Source: Abelmoschus esculentus (taxonomy: Eukaryota > Streptophyta > Magnoliopsida > Malvales > Malvaceae). From it: a stretch of 64,000 nt of DNA. The translations under genes were made by a program, and so were the position numbers. Within the stretch, counting starts at the first letter, position 1. Each line of letters starts with the position of its first letter. This document shows, one piece after another, positions 35,468 through 46,789 of this stretch. Below the pieces are notes generated by a model that was not told the origin of the DNA, made no database searches, and was given only the letters and a program-made list of their open reading frames with translations. The stretch covers positions 21,344,001 to 21,408,000 of the forward strand of contig JAUCBN010000011.1 in the NCBI GenBank assembly GCA_035048815.1. Reading direction: 5' to 3'.

Positions 35468-36015
35468 GATATCCTCAATTCAAGCAATGTTTAATTAAAA
35501 ATGAAGAATTAAATTAATATCTATATTCAAAATATCAAAATTGCCACCTGAAATTAATAAGGTACCAATTTTTGGGCGTTTGTAAGGGTCGTCCTTACAC
35601 ATAACTGACTCCCGAACACAAATGTTTTTAACGAATCTCTGGTTTGTTTTATGGTATCTGGCCTACCAAAGTGGCCGGTGGCAACTCCAAATCAATTTTT
35701 AAAATTAAAATAAGTTTACTTTAAAATTTGGGTTTTTTCAAGATATCCTCAATTCAAGCAATGTTTAATTAAAAATGAAGAATTAAATTAATATCTATAT
35801 TCAAAATATCAAAATTGCCACCTGAAATTAATAAGGTACCAATTTTTGGGCGTTTGTAAGGGTCGTCCTTACACATAACCGACTCCCGAACACAAATGTT
35901 TTTAACGAATCTCTGGTTTGTTTTATGGTATCTGGCCTACCAAAGTGGCCGGTGGCGACTCCAAATCAATTTTTAAAATTAAAATAAGTTTACTTTAAAA
36001 TTTGGGTTTTTTCAA
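35468..36015. repeat. 274-bp direct tandem duplication in the solo LTR
   Basis: Two near-identical 274-base units (35468-35741 and 35742-36015) both start with GATATCCTCAATTC and end with GGGTTTTTTCAA. Only a few bases differ, for example ataactgac versus ataaccgac. Each carries the GGGTCGTCCTTACACATAAC element of Ogre/Tat LTR 3' ends. Confidence 0.93.
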
Positions 36016-36102
36016 GATTAAAAATGATAAAATTTGTATTTTTCAAAACCAATTCACCAGGTTATTTTTCCACACGTTTTCGGGTTTAAAGCGGTCGCGA
36101 CA

Positions 36103-37078
36103 TTAATATATAATATTTTAATGATTTCATTATTTTTTATGTTAAAAAAATATTTCTGAGTATGATTTTTTCGTATCAATTCTAAATATCTTAAATAATT
36201 TTTAATGATTTATTTAATGTATTTTTATTTTATATACGATTTTATTTATTATCTGAGAGTGAACTATCATACTTAAATTCCTAGATTTGCCCTTGTTTAT
36301 CAACCTATTAATTTGATTATATATGTATATACATTTATTCTTATATAATTTAATAAAATAATAGTCGATAATTGAATTATTTAACAAAAAATATTTAAAA
36401 TACAAAATTTAATAATGAAAATAATGAAAAATTAATTTATCATATGATGATAAAATAAATTTTTCACATCATCAAATCATAGATTTCCCCAATTACACGA
36501 TACGTAAATATCAAGTAGGTCAATATCAGTTGTGTTCAATAACAAATCGGAATCAAAACAATTTGGGTCAATCAGTAAATCGAGTTCTAAATTGGTCAGA
36601 GAAAACCAGATCTGGTCGATTCAGCCAGATAATATCGGTTATCTATGAGTTTAGTCTTAGGTTCAAGTTTGTATTTGTTGGGCACAAGTCCAGTTTCGAG
36701 TCCATAGTAACAACTTCAATTCAGTTTCAGCTACTAAATTAGTAGGCCTAAATTGGTCCCAGAACTATAACTAGCATTCTAAATTAAAACTCAAACTTCT
36801 GAACATTTCATTTTTATTTTCAAACTATTAATCTCATTCTAAATTGGTCCTCAAACTTTTGAGCATTCCAGTTTCTTCCGCGTACTACGAGCTTCAATCT
36901 AATTTACCCCCAAAACTTTTGAACATTCTAATTCCATACTCGAAATAACACTACATGCTAAACATGACCCACATTAATAAAAAAATTACAAAAACTATTA
37001 AGTTTCAGGAAAAACTAAAATGGTATAATATAATAATAAGTTGTGGCATGAACGATAAACTGAGGATGAAATTGGAAC
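36103..37078. repeat. Repeat unit copy 2, right part
   Basis: This is collinear with 3771-4720 of copy 1. It ends abruptly in the right arm of the foldback element (GATGAAATTGGAACAT), so this copy lacks the JIP-like gene. No coding sequence is recognised. Confidence 0.85.
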
Positions 37079-37131
37079 ATCCCTCTTGACGATAATCGGT
37101 GATCGATTCGAGCTTGGCATCAACGCCTTTC
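37079..37131. other. Filler sequence at the copy 2/copy 3 junction
   Basis: About 50 bases (CCCTCTTGACGATAATCGG...) match neither flanking unit. They join unit position ~4720 to unit position ~2716. This is the pattern of a rearrangement breakpoint with inserted filler. Confidence 0.6.
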
Positions 37132-38402
37132 AATATATCTTTTTTATTTCATATTGAAATTGTTTTGAAAATGTTTGTCTCAACTTTTATTCGAATAAAG
37201 TCAGTATTGGTAATTTAAGGGATAATGTCATTTTTGTAAATACATGGATTCACTAATAACATTTTGGTCATTTTAATAACACCATAAATTTTAACAAAAA
37301 ATAATTTGATTTTAAAAGAAGGAAATGTAATATTAAAAATTAAATTATTATCACATATAGTGATTAATTAGTATTATCATAATACAAAAAGTTAATAAAA
37401 TATATATTATTTAATTATTTATCATATTGTTAAAAATGAAAAATAGTAAAAATATATTATTCATTCACTTTGACTCAATTATCGGGTTAAAATCGGATTG
37501 ATGTTCGGTTTAGATCGGTTTTGAGCAAATTAATTTCGGGTTGCTTTCGGTTTGGGTTGCTTTTGGTTCGAGTGAAAATCGGTTTAGGTCAAATCGATTA
37601 CGAGTTTATATCACTTCTTCTAGAATTCGGATCGGTTTCAGTTTCGGTTTGGATTCGAGTTTCGTATCACGCTAAATCATCAATTTCGGTTTCGGTTCAG
37701 GTAAATCGGTTCTCGGATCATGTTTGCCAGGTCTAAGCATAGTTCTTGGTAGGTCACTTGACCTACCATAAAACTGGATAAATTATATTATAGGTCACTT
37801 AATCACTTATAAAATTACGATTGGATTACTTAATTATTAAAAGTTATAATTGAATCACTCAATTAAAGATTTAGTTAGTATTGAATCATTCCCTGGCATC
37901 TAATAAACTTTGGTATAATGACAATTTTAATACTAAAATTTATATATTTTACTAATGTAATCTTAATTCAAAAGAAGTAACTTTGAATATTTAAAAATTA
38001 ATTATTTTTCTCCTAAATTATATGTATACAATTGTTAATACTAGAATAATTTCTTTAAATTATTAATTAATCTAATGTATAAATTTATAATATAAATTTG
38101 TATGAATTTTATATGGACTTTATAAAAAGAATCTTTCTCTAGGGTCTTTTATTTGTATGAATTTTATATGGACTTTATAAAAATCATAACAATACAGAAA
38201 GACCTTTTATTCACCACATATCATGATTCCATAAACATGGCAGAACTGATTTCAAACATTTAGGCCTTTTAAACCTTTTCTAGAGATAAAAGAGGAAGGG
38301 GATGGGATTGCTCAGAGATCAAACCCAAGACTAAATTAAGACATAAAGCCAGTCTTTTTGCTAAACCACCTTCCTTATTTTAAAATTACTAGTTCCTGCG
38401 TT

Positions 38403-38930
38403 TCAAACTATCTTCTGGAAACTTGTTGTCAAAGTTGGAGCCGGGCTGTCCGGGTCAATCGTCGCCGTTGCCTTGTATCCAAGTTTGTTCACCTCAGCAG
38501 GAGTGGCAGAAGATGTGTCCAGAAGCGTTTCCACGGTAGCCCAATTGACATTAGTATTCGTAATGTCAATATACACCTGCAGATTTGATTTATATGAAAC
38601 TTGATCAAATTATATTATTTCATTTGAATGTTACAATAACATTGAATGGATGCATACCTTGTTGCTTTGACCGTTCATATTGCTCCAGGCAATAACCCAC
38701 TTAATGCCAGCTGGGGTTGCATACACAGCCCCGCCTTTCGAGCTTCCAGCTCGGGGATCGGCGTCGTGCTTAATTTTATTGGACCACATTGCTTGAAGAA
38801 CGAATGGGCGGTTTCCAGAGCCATACCAATCGATTTGGTCAGCAAGGTTGACATTATCATTGGAAATGTTCTGAAGAGTCACGTCTGTATAGAATGCAGG
38901 ACCCGAACTGCTAAATACAACGGGAGCCAT
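38403..38930 (-). CDS. Two-exon gene, jasmonate-induced-protein-like (JIP23-like), copy 2
   Basis: Exon 1 is at 38658-38930 and exon 2 at 38403-38576, with the same 81-base intron. The predicted 148-residue protein is the same as from 5128-5655, and I see no nucleotide difference in the coding part. Both copies are open, spliceable and promoter-equipped, so either could be expressed; which one is cannot be told from sequence. As with the first copy, the product lacks the N-terminal third usual in the family, and the family assignment is tentative. The gene is bounded by retrotransposon debris and may be transcriptionally silenced. Confidence 0.6.
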
Positions 38931-39019
38931 CACCTGAATTGGAGAAGTCGAAATACTTTAAGCTGTTGGTTTGGTTTGGTTTGGTTTGGTTGTGCTCTGA
39001 CTGCTGTACTAGATACCGC

Positions 39020-39155
39020 TATATATACTATTCTGCTGCCCATAAAATGACAACAAGCAGATAGAATTTTTTTATTTTTCAATTTTTTATATTAATAAGG
39101 ACAAAGGACTGAATAAATATATTACATATCCAACGGCAGAATTGATTTTCACGTG
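39020..39155 (-). promoter_or_regulatory. Core promoter of the second JIP-like copy
   Basis: The TATATATA box (39020-39027) and G-box CACGTG (39150-39155) keep the spacing of the first copy. One difference lies just beside the TATA box (accgctat here, acccctat there). Confidence 0.5.
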
Positions 39156-40774
39156 CATGTTTCATTTTACTTTTCAAGTTTAGTATACCTCGGCCAATGG
39201 TTGTTATAACAACATTGCAAGACTTGATATTTGAATAGTAGCTTGTGATCCACATGTTGAGTTTTGTTTAAGGACTTAATACGTGGTTGTTATAACTAAA
39301 TCTCTCTTTTCATTGTTGTAAATATTTTAATACTATTAGAATGTCTCATGTAGGAAAATGGAGACCATGGAACCGACAGAAACCCCCCTCTACTCAATCC
39401 ATGCCAACTGTCCTAAATTTTTTCCTTTGATAACCGATCCTCATTTTATTAATATATTATTTTTTTTATATTTTTTATATTTTTTTTGAATTTTACTTAT
39501 TTATTTTATGTAATATTATTTATTTATTTAATATTTATTTGTTATATTTTATCTATATTTACCTTTGCCTTATTTATATTCGAATCCGGACGAAATTCGG
39601 GTTTTACACATATAAAGCATATAGTTCATGTACATAATAATTATATCGTAAAACATATTTAATGGTAGCCAAAGTTTTAATTTAAAACCTATTTACCCTC
39701 AATTCGAACAACGATATGAAATCCCCCATGAATTTTGTCCTAAAGGACATACGCTAGGCCTATAGGCATATAGGCCTACCTAAGCCGATACCTAAGGTCC
39801 CGAAGGACTTACTAGTTTTATCAGGGATGAGCCTAACTAAAGGTATCATCTGGATCACATAAAATCATACGGAGAGTACGCCGAGTAAATTATTTCACAA
39901 CATTAAACAACATTAACAAAAATTAGGTGACAAGCGTGTATTTATTTTTACTAGAAATTCGATATCTGAATCTCATATCAAGAGGGACACAAAATATGTA
40001 ACCGAATGGGTTTCTGGTCGGATCCTTTACGGTTGGATTAAATTAGATACAAATCATTTTAGGTTGATCTGATGTTTCGACGCGATTTAGTTTAGGTGTG
40101 GGTCAATTTAAGGTCAGGCTTATTTCAAGTCGGGTTCATTTTGTGTTAGGTCAGTTTCAAGTCTGGAGGTTCATTTTAGGTTGGTTCAGAACGATTCAAG
40201 TCTAAATCAGTCAATTAACGGGTTAATTCAAGCTATGAGGAGTTAAGGTCGAGTTGATTTCATGACGGTTTAATTGGGGGACGGGTAATTTCAATTAGGT
40301 TTGATTTTAGGTTGGGTCAATTCGGGTTTTAAAATCGTATAAAGTTTGAGTTTGGTACAATTTGTGCGATAGACTTTGCGTTGGTCATTTCGTGTGAATT
40401 TTTTACATGTTTTTGAACAAGAATCACATTAAAAATAAATATTATACACTATAATGAATAAAAATACCATCATTATTTAAAATATTGAACTTAATTACAA
40501 GGATTAGAAATAAATAAATGTCGATTTTGGTGAAAAATAAAATATTAGAAATTAACATGAATAAAAATATCGTCACCATAATTATAATGGGCTAAATTTA
40601 AAAAAATGAATAGAGAACATTTTGGACTAAAAAATAACATTTAGGTACTACAATAAACAAAAATATTGTTTGACAAAATTGAAAAATATAAAAAAAAAAC
40701 ATATGGGGAAATTTTGACTAAAAATTTTTATACGGACTACAATAAAAAAAATAAATATTCCAATAAATTACTAA

Positions 40775-41549
40775 AAATAGAAAATATGGGTCAATTTCAG
40801 CTAGAAATATAGTTTTTATGGGTTGTAATGAACAAAAATATTATCATTTTAAAATATTGGACTAAATTAGAATAAATAAATAAATAATGGTCGATTCGAT
40901 TTAAACTTAAGAATTACTTTGAACAAAAATAAACCCAAATCCCTATACTAATCCCTTTTCCCCCAAACATTCAACTTAAAATATTTAACCCTAAACATCA
41001 ACCCCTAACTCCCTTTAATTAAAGTAAAATATATCTCCAAGAATATAATCTAATTTAATTTAATTAACTCTATCTAATCTAACTTAAGGTTTCAAGGATT
41101 ACCTTCGTTAAATTACTTTAAACATGCGGTCCATTAATTCATGAAAACATTTTAAATTAATTAAATCATCTAATCTAATCTAAACCTAAATTTAATTTAA
41201 TTTAATTTACTATATACTTTATTGAGTCAAAAACCTGTTTTAATTTAGTTAAAAGAAACTGATGTAATTATAATCTATTCTAAAATCTAATATCAAACAA
41301 ATAAATAAAATGCACAAATTAACAGAGCATGGATCAAATTGAAAAAAATTACAAGATTTAAATTGTGATTTTATTGAAATTAGGACCAAATTACATGGTT
41401 TAAAATGCCACAGGGACTAAAGCCTTAATTAACCCAATTATCCCCCCTCATTTAATGCCCAAACACATTCTCTCTATTTATAAGATAGTAGAATATTACG
41501 TGATATTTAATGTCAAAATTTTTGCTAATGAGGGAGAAAAATCACAATA
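40775..41549. repeat. Repeat unit copy 4, left end only
   Basis: This is collinear with 1286-2068 of copy 1 and stops at ATCACAATAA. The sequence after that is unrelated. No gene is seen. Confidence 0.85.
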
Positions 41550-41745
41550 ACATCTTTACTCTTGGCCATGAACCTCCTTTGAGTTTTTAATTCACCTAAC
41601 CTTTCTATTTTCCGATCAAAAGCGAAGAAGAAAGGAATGAAAAATAAATAAATAAAAGTTGCTAACTCAAAACCAAATCTTGAAAGATTTCATTGCAATC
41701 AATATAGTAAATCAATATAGATTTATAGTAATAGTAAATAATAAG
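41550..41745. other. Short unassigned stretch
   Basis: About 200 AT-rich bases lie between the repeat array and the Ogre-like element. No open frame or repeat was recognised. Confidence 0.5.
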
Positions 41746-41913
41746 TGTAATAACCCATAATAATAATACAAACCCATAATAATAATACAAACCTATCAGA
41801 CCCAAACAAAACCCAAAGCCCAAAAATAAACCCTAAACAATTAACATAAACTAAACCTAACAAACCCTAGCCGCCGGTGACCTCTCTCCCACCGCCGCCC
41901 AAGTCGACCATTC
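41746..41913 (+). repeat. Truncated 5' LTR of the Ogre-like element
   Basis: It starts TGTAATAACCCATAATAATA like the full LTR at 46790, has one extra ATAATAATACAAACC repeat, and departs from it after GCCCAAGTCGACCATTC. The rest of the LTR and the primer site are deleted. Confidence 0.85.
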
Positions 41914-42085
41914 AAAGTTGAAAACCATTTTTGAATCGATATTTTCACATTTAAGTCATGCATCATGCATCCACATGCATTCATTTTTATAACATTAGTA
42001 CTAATGTTTGGGGTCCCCTATCTCAGCGATACTAGACTAGACGATAATTCAACATCCTTACAGAACCCGACTCAAGACGAAGAAG

Positions 42086-43603
42086 ATGAACGAGGATAGA
42101 TTGGATAAGATTGAGCAGACTCAGAAGGATTTACAGGATGATTTAACGCGAAAAATGGAAGATCAGTTAGCAAGGGCTCGACAAGAAATGAAAGACCAGA
42201 TTGCAAGATCTCAACAAGAAATGCTCGGAAAATTAGCACAAATGCTCGGATTCAAGCAAGAAGATACTTCTATGGTTGACTCAGGGGTAAATCCCGCTAA
42301 CATGATTGAAGATCCCATATACCCTTCAGGTTTTACTCCTCTTCAAACTAAGATACCATCGGAGGCTCATCCCCAGGTGATTTTTTCTAAAGGGAAGTTA
42401 CCGTTGCATCCGACTGACACATATGGCCCCATGAATATACCCTCCACATCTGAAGCCAAACTGAGAGGCAATCAAGCAGAAAATTTTGTCTCAGAACTTG
42501 ATCAACTGATTGAACCAAAGATTAAGACTTCAAAAGAAATTGAAGAGCGTTGTAAACGTCTCAAAGAGAAAATGGAAGCTATGGATATTGAAGACACCTT
42601 CATCAGATTCAACGCCAACGAACTCAGCCTCGTCCCAGATCTAGTATTACCCCCAGAGTTCAAAATTCAAGAATTTGAAAGATATGACGGGACCAGTTGC
42701 CCTCGAGTGCATCTTACTATGTTTTGTCGAAGGATGACAGGGTACGACAGGGATGACAAACTACTAATATACTGCTTTCAAGATAGTTTAACAGGGTCTG
42801 CCACTAAATGGTATAATCAGCTGAATCGTCATCAAATAAAGTCATGGAAAGACTTGGCTAAGGCTTTTTTGGAAGAATATAAGCATGTTAGTGATATGGT
42901 ACCAGACCGTCTGACCTTGCAACACATGAAACAAAGGTCTAATGAAAGTTTTAGACAATACGCACAATGTTGGAGGGATGTAGCAGCGCAAGTCCAACCT
43001 CATCTCAGTGAAAAAGAGAGGGTGGTTATATTCATCCAAACCTTGGAAGACCCGATCCTAGATCGCCTCATAGGCAATACAACCACCAATTTTGCTGATC
43101 TGGTGCTATCTGGTGAGCTCATCGAGAATGCCATCAAGAGTGGCAGAATTGATGCCGGTGGAAGTTCGTCCCAAAGGAGGTCAACACATGGAAAGAAAGA
43201 TAATAAAGTGAATTCTGCAGGAATCTATAGCGTCGATTATTCCAAGCCTATAACGGTGACACAACCTGCAGCTACTGGTACTTATAATTCCTCAAACCGT
43301 GATTTCAATAAGAGAAAGAAGGTTGAAAAGGAAGAATTTACTCAACTACCAATGTCTTACGAGGAGCTACACAAGCTCTTGGTGTCGCCCTTCTTTTAAG
43401 TGCCGATACAACCCCCTTTCCTGAAATGGTACGACGCCAATGCAAAATGTGATTATCATGCAGGACAAGTGGGGCATTCAATTGAAAATTGCCAAGGTTT
43501 CAAAAGGCTAGTGGAAAAGTTCATCAAGCTCGGAGTGATAAGATTCGACGACCCAGTTAAAACAGCTACAAATCCTTTGCCGAAGCACGAAGACACTAAA
43601 TAG
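42086..43603 (+). pseudogene. Ogre/Tat-type gag with one internal stop
   Basis: A 437-codon frame starting at ATG 42086 is followed in the same frame, after TAA at 43397-43399, by 67 more codons. Residues 1-55 form a charged predicted coiled coil (KIEQTQKDLQDDLTRKMEDQ). The gag domain runs from LPPEFKIQEFERYDGTSCPR through LTGSATKWYNQLNRHQIKSW to MKQRSNESFRQYAQCWRDVA. After the stop, CDYHAGQVGHSIENC is the zinc-knuckle variant seen in Ogre/Tat gags. The stop probably inactivates the frame, though Ogre-type elements can have natural stops between frames. No protease or RT follows. Confidence 0.88.
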
Positions 43604-44683
43604 GAATGACCATGTTGTTTTTGGGTTATACAAAAGTAAATTATGCTTAGTAGGCTAAGATATTACTCTACCTTGGCCATAGTAGGTCACTTGTAGTTTT
43701 CATCTCTTCTGATGAGATGTTTTTGTGAACCACCTCGTTAGCTTAAGCCCACTGGCAGCGAGAGTCTTTTGTAAGGGCCCAAAACTACAAGTTGCAATGA
43801 AGCGTATTTTGTATAATACATTGAGGTTGAATGTTGTACGAACCAACTTTAGAAGATAGAGACAACCCAAATGGGCAACATGACCATACAGATTCTTACA
43901 CTTTGAAGGTTCAGACTGTTAAAAATTGTTTGGGGCATCCATTTCGAAAAGGTTCGGAGAAAGGAGGCCAAATCAGAAAAGTTCAAGCAATTTCCATTAT
44001 GACCAGTGAAATCAAGGGCACCCCTTGAAAAATCACGACATTCATGCATTCAAGCATTTTGTATTTACAAATCATATATTTAGATTAAACATGCATCAAG
44101 CATAAATTAGGAACATTCTTTGAAAAAAGAAATCATGTCATTCATGCATTCAGATACTATGCATTTAGACATCATGCATTTAGACTTGACATACATTGAG
44201 CATTCATGATGCACATATTTTACTTGTACATAAAAACAGGTCCATAGAAGAGACCGAAAGACCTTAATTAGGGGGCAACAACATGATGACCAACATTTGA
44301 CCCCGAGAAGGCTAAAATAACATAGATTTTTTAGGTAATGACTCCAGAATTTTGAACGGTAGCTAATAAAGGTTTTATTTTGCGTTTAGGTCCTAACTAC
44401 CCATCATGGAACTTTTCCCAATGTCGCCTACGTCAATGGTGGTTGGTTAATTTTGCTAAAACCTTGCTTTTCTGACAGCTATGTTGAGGATTAGATCTTT
44501 ATGCAGATCTCGTTTTTTCCACATTTGTACAGACGATACATGTGAATTAAAGTTATTTTGAGAGAAAAAACAAAGAAAAAATGAAAAAAATGATGAAAAA
44601 TGAAAAGTAAAATGAAAAAATATGTGAAAAAAAATGAATAAAAACAAAATGAAAAATCGACAAAGACATGCAGAAACAAGACA
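43604..44683. other. Non-coding stretch where pol would be expected
   Basis: I see no protease, reverse transcriptase or integrase motif in any frame. The short open frame at 43831-44028 shows no family resemblance. The AATG/GAAAA-rich tract at 44560-44660 is low complexity. Pol appears to have been deleted. Confidence 0.6.
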
Positions 44684-44689
44684 TTGGAC

Positions 44690-45055
44690 AATTCAAATGT
44701 CCTTCAAAAATCCATTTTCGCGAATGGTCGAAGGAAATCCATTCCTTTGGAAAAATCCAATCTTGTGATTGGTGCAAACTGCTTGTACCCAGGGTAATGG
44801 TATAACTAGCCCGGAGCAAACGGCTACCGGTAAAGGCGAAACAAATCCGTTAATCTCTATGCATTTGGGAAAAATGCATTGATAAGGACCATTCAGATGT
44901 CCATTGAAATTCATTTTTATGAATGGTCAAGGAATTAAATTCTTGGAACCAAATGATTCTACCCATAGTAATGGTACAGCTAGCTCGGAGCAAACGGCTA
45001 CCGATAAAGGCATATCAAATCCGTTGATCCCTGTGCATTTGGGAAAAATGCAAAG
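44690..45055. repeat. Diverged direct duplication, about 175-200 bp per unit
   Basis: Both units carry TAATGGTA, GGAGCAAACGGCTACCG, TAAAGGC, AAATCCGTT and GCATTTGGGAAAAATGC in the same order. The second unit is shorter by small deletions. Confidence 0.8.
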
Positions 45056-45064
45056 AAGATACAC

Positions 45065-46110
45065 GACATCGGTTGAATCAGATCTTCCAGACCTGATCTT
45101 ACCCCTTCGTTGATAGAGTGGATGGATCCAACTCAGTCCTGCTTCTCCGTTGATGGCGAAGTAGGATTCAAATCACAGACTTGATCCCGTCCCCGTTGAT
45201 GGTGTGGTCAGATCCCAAGCTTCTCTGTTGATGGAGCAATATGATCCAGACTTGATCTTACCCCTCCGTTGATGGAGTGGATAGATCCAACCCAGTCCTA
45301 TTCCTTCATTGATGTCGTAATAGGATTCGAATTACAGACTTGATCTCGTCCCCGTTGATGGTGTGGCTAGATCCCATGCTTCTCTATTGATGGAGCAGTA
45401 TGATCCAGACTTGATCTTACCCCTCCGTTGATGGAGTGGATAGATCTAACCCAGTCCTGTTCCTCCATTGATGGCGTAATAGGATTCGAATTACAGACTT
45501 GATCTCGTCCCCCTTGATGGTGTGGCCAGATCCTATGCTTCTCCGTTGATGGAGTAGTATGATCCAGACTTGATCTTACCCCTCCGTTGATGGAGTGGAT
45601 AGATCCAACTCGGTCCTGTTCCTCCGTTGATGGAGTAATAGGATTCGAATTACAGACTTGATCTCGTCCCCGTTGATGGTGTGGCCAGATCCCATGCTTC
45701 TCCGTTGATTGAGTAGTATAATCCAGACTTAATCTTACCCTCCGTTGATGGAGTAGATAGATCCAACCCGGTCATGTTTCTCCGTTGATAGCATAATAGG
45801 ATTTGAATTACAGACTTGATCTCGTCCTCGTTAATGGTGTGGCCAGATCCCATTCAATCATGCTTCGCCGTTGATGGTGCAGTATGATCCAAACTTGATC
45901 TTACCTCTCCGTTGATGGAGTAGATAGATCTAATTCGATCCTGTTTCTTCGTTGATGGAATAATAGAATCCAAATTGCTGAAACTTGATCTTGTCCTCGT
46001 TGATGGTGTGGCCAGATCTGAATCATTGAAGTTCAATCCTACTTCTCCGTTGATGGTGGAGTAGGATCTAAGTTACTGAAATGTTATCTTACCTCTTCGT
46101 TGATGGTGCG
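45065..46110. repeat. Minisatellite with about 159-bp periods built on CCGTTGATGG
   Basis: The landmark GACTTGATCTTACC recurs near 45249, 45408, 45567 and 45726, a 159-base period. Within each period CCGTTGATGG or a one-base variant appears about every 40-55 bases. Ogre elements are known to carry tandem repeats between pol and the 3' LTR, and the position fits. Confidence 0.88.
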
Positions 46111-46789
46111 GATAAGATACAACCTTTTACTTTAAGTCTTGCCTCTTCAATCAGCTGTAACAATTTCTTATTCTTGTCATTGATTGCATAAGCATATCAC
46201 AGTTTGATTAGTCTCGTTTTACCGTTGATGATGCAACTTGATCAAATTTTATATTTACGGATATTATATATTTACTAGAAAAATAAAAAAATGATGAAAA
46301 AGAAGAAAAAAGAAAAAAAGAAGAAGAAGAAGAAGAAGAAAATATATATGTCAAATCATACTTCTTCATCGGATGTAGCTGAATCCAGCTTGGCGGCCCT
46401 TGCCTATCTGTCAATGTTGCAGCAAGATCAAGTTTTCTCCAAAGATGGCAACATCATGAGTTTCATAGCAAGCCAAGCTTATTTTGTCTCCTCCAACGGT
46501 TCAGCCACAACTTTTGTTCTCTTCAACGGATCTCCTCATTTTGAAGATTTTACAAACAAGAGCGATGGAATAGATCAAGTCAAAGCTCTAGTAGAAAGAA
46601 GCGGTGGCCAAGAAGAACTTCAACCTTACCAGAAAAAAAAACCCCTCAACCTTAGCAAAAAAACCCAAAACTTTACCAAAAAGAACCCTCACCATACCAA
46701 AGAAGACCCTAAAACCATACAAAGTGAAATGAGTTATTCTTTATCTTTGCTCTATTGTCGTTACACAACAATGAGCAAAGAGGGACAGC
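46111..46789. other. Region before the 3' LTR of the Ogre-like element
   Basis: A GAAGAAGAAG purine run (46280-46345) and a Lys/Ser/Asn-rich open frame (46291-46794) are present. The frame has no family resemblance and ends at the LTR boundary. The polypurine tract is AAAGAGGGACAGC (about 46777-46789). Confidence 0.5.

Larger units (their letters stand above)
25497..36102 (+). mobile_element. Ogre/Tat-type solo LTR, split by a chromovirus
   Basis: The LTR has termini TGTCAACACG...GGTCGCGACA and a ttaat target duplication (25492-25496 and 36103-36107). Without the nested element it is about 2.1 kb, and no internal region is present, so it is a solo LTR formed by LTR-LTR recombination. The GGTGGCGACTCC motifs and the GCGGTCGCGACA terminus recall Ogre/Tat LTRs. 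TTTAAATAGAGG near 25745-25756 is a possible TATA box. The empty site is preserved at 3771-3775. Confidence 0.85.
37132..40774. repeat. Repeat unit copy 3, with internal deletion
   Basis: 37132-38098 matches 2716-3637 of copy 1. 38125-40774 matches 4851-8604, without the extra LTR-like duplication found in copy 1. A short piece (38099-38124) duplicates TTGTATGAATTTTATATGG at the deletion joint. The JIP-like gene is retained. The right edge runs into copy 4 without an Athila insertion. Confidence 0.85.

Noticed and set aside
43831..44028. 65-codon open frame after the Ogre-like gag
   Set aside because: No retroviral protease or RT motif is visible; it might be a pol end remnant but the evidence is lacking.
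45065..46110. CRISPR-like array
   Set aside because: The repeats are continuous tandem repeats without unique spacers, in a plant retrotransposon.
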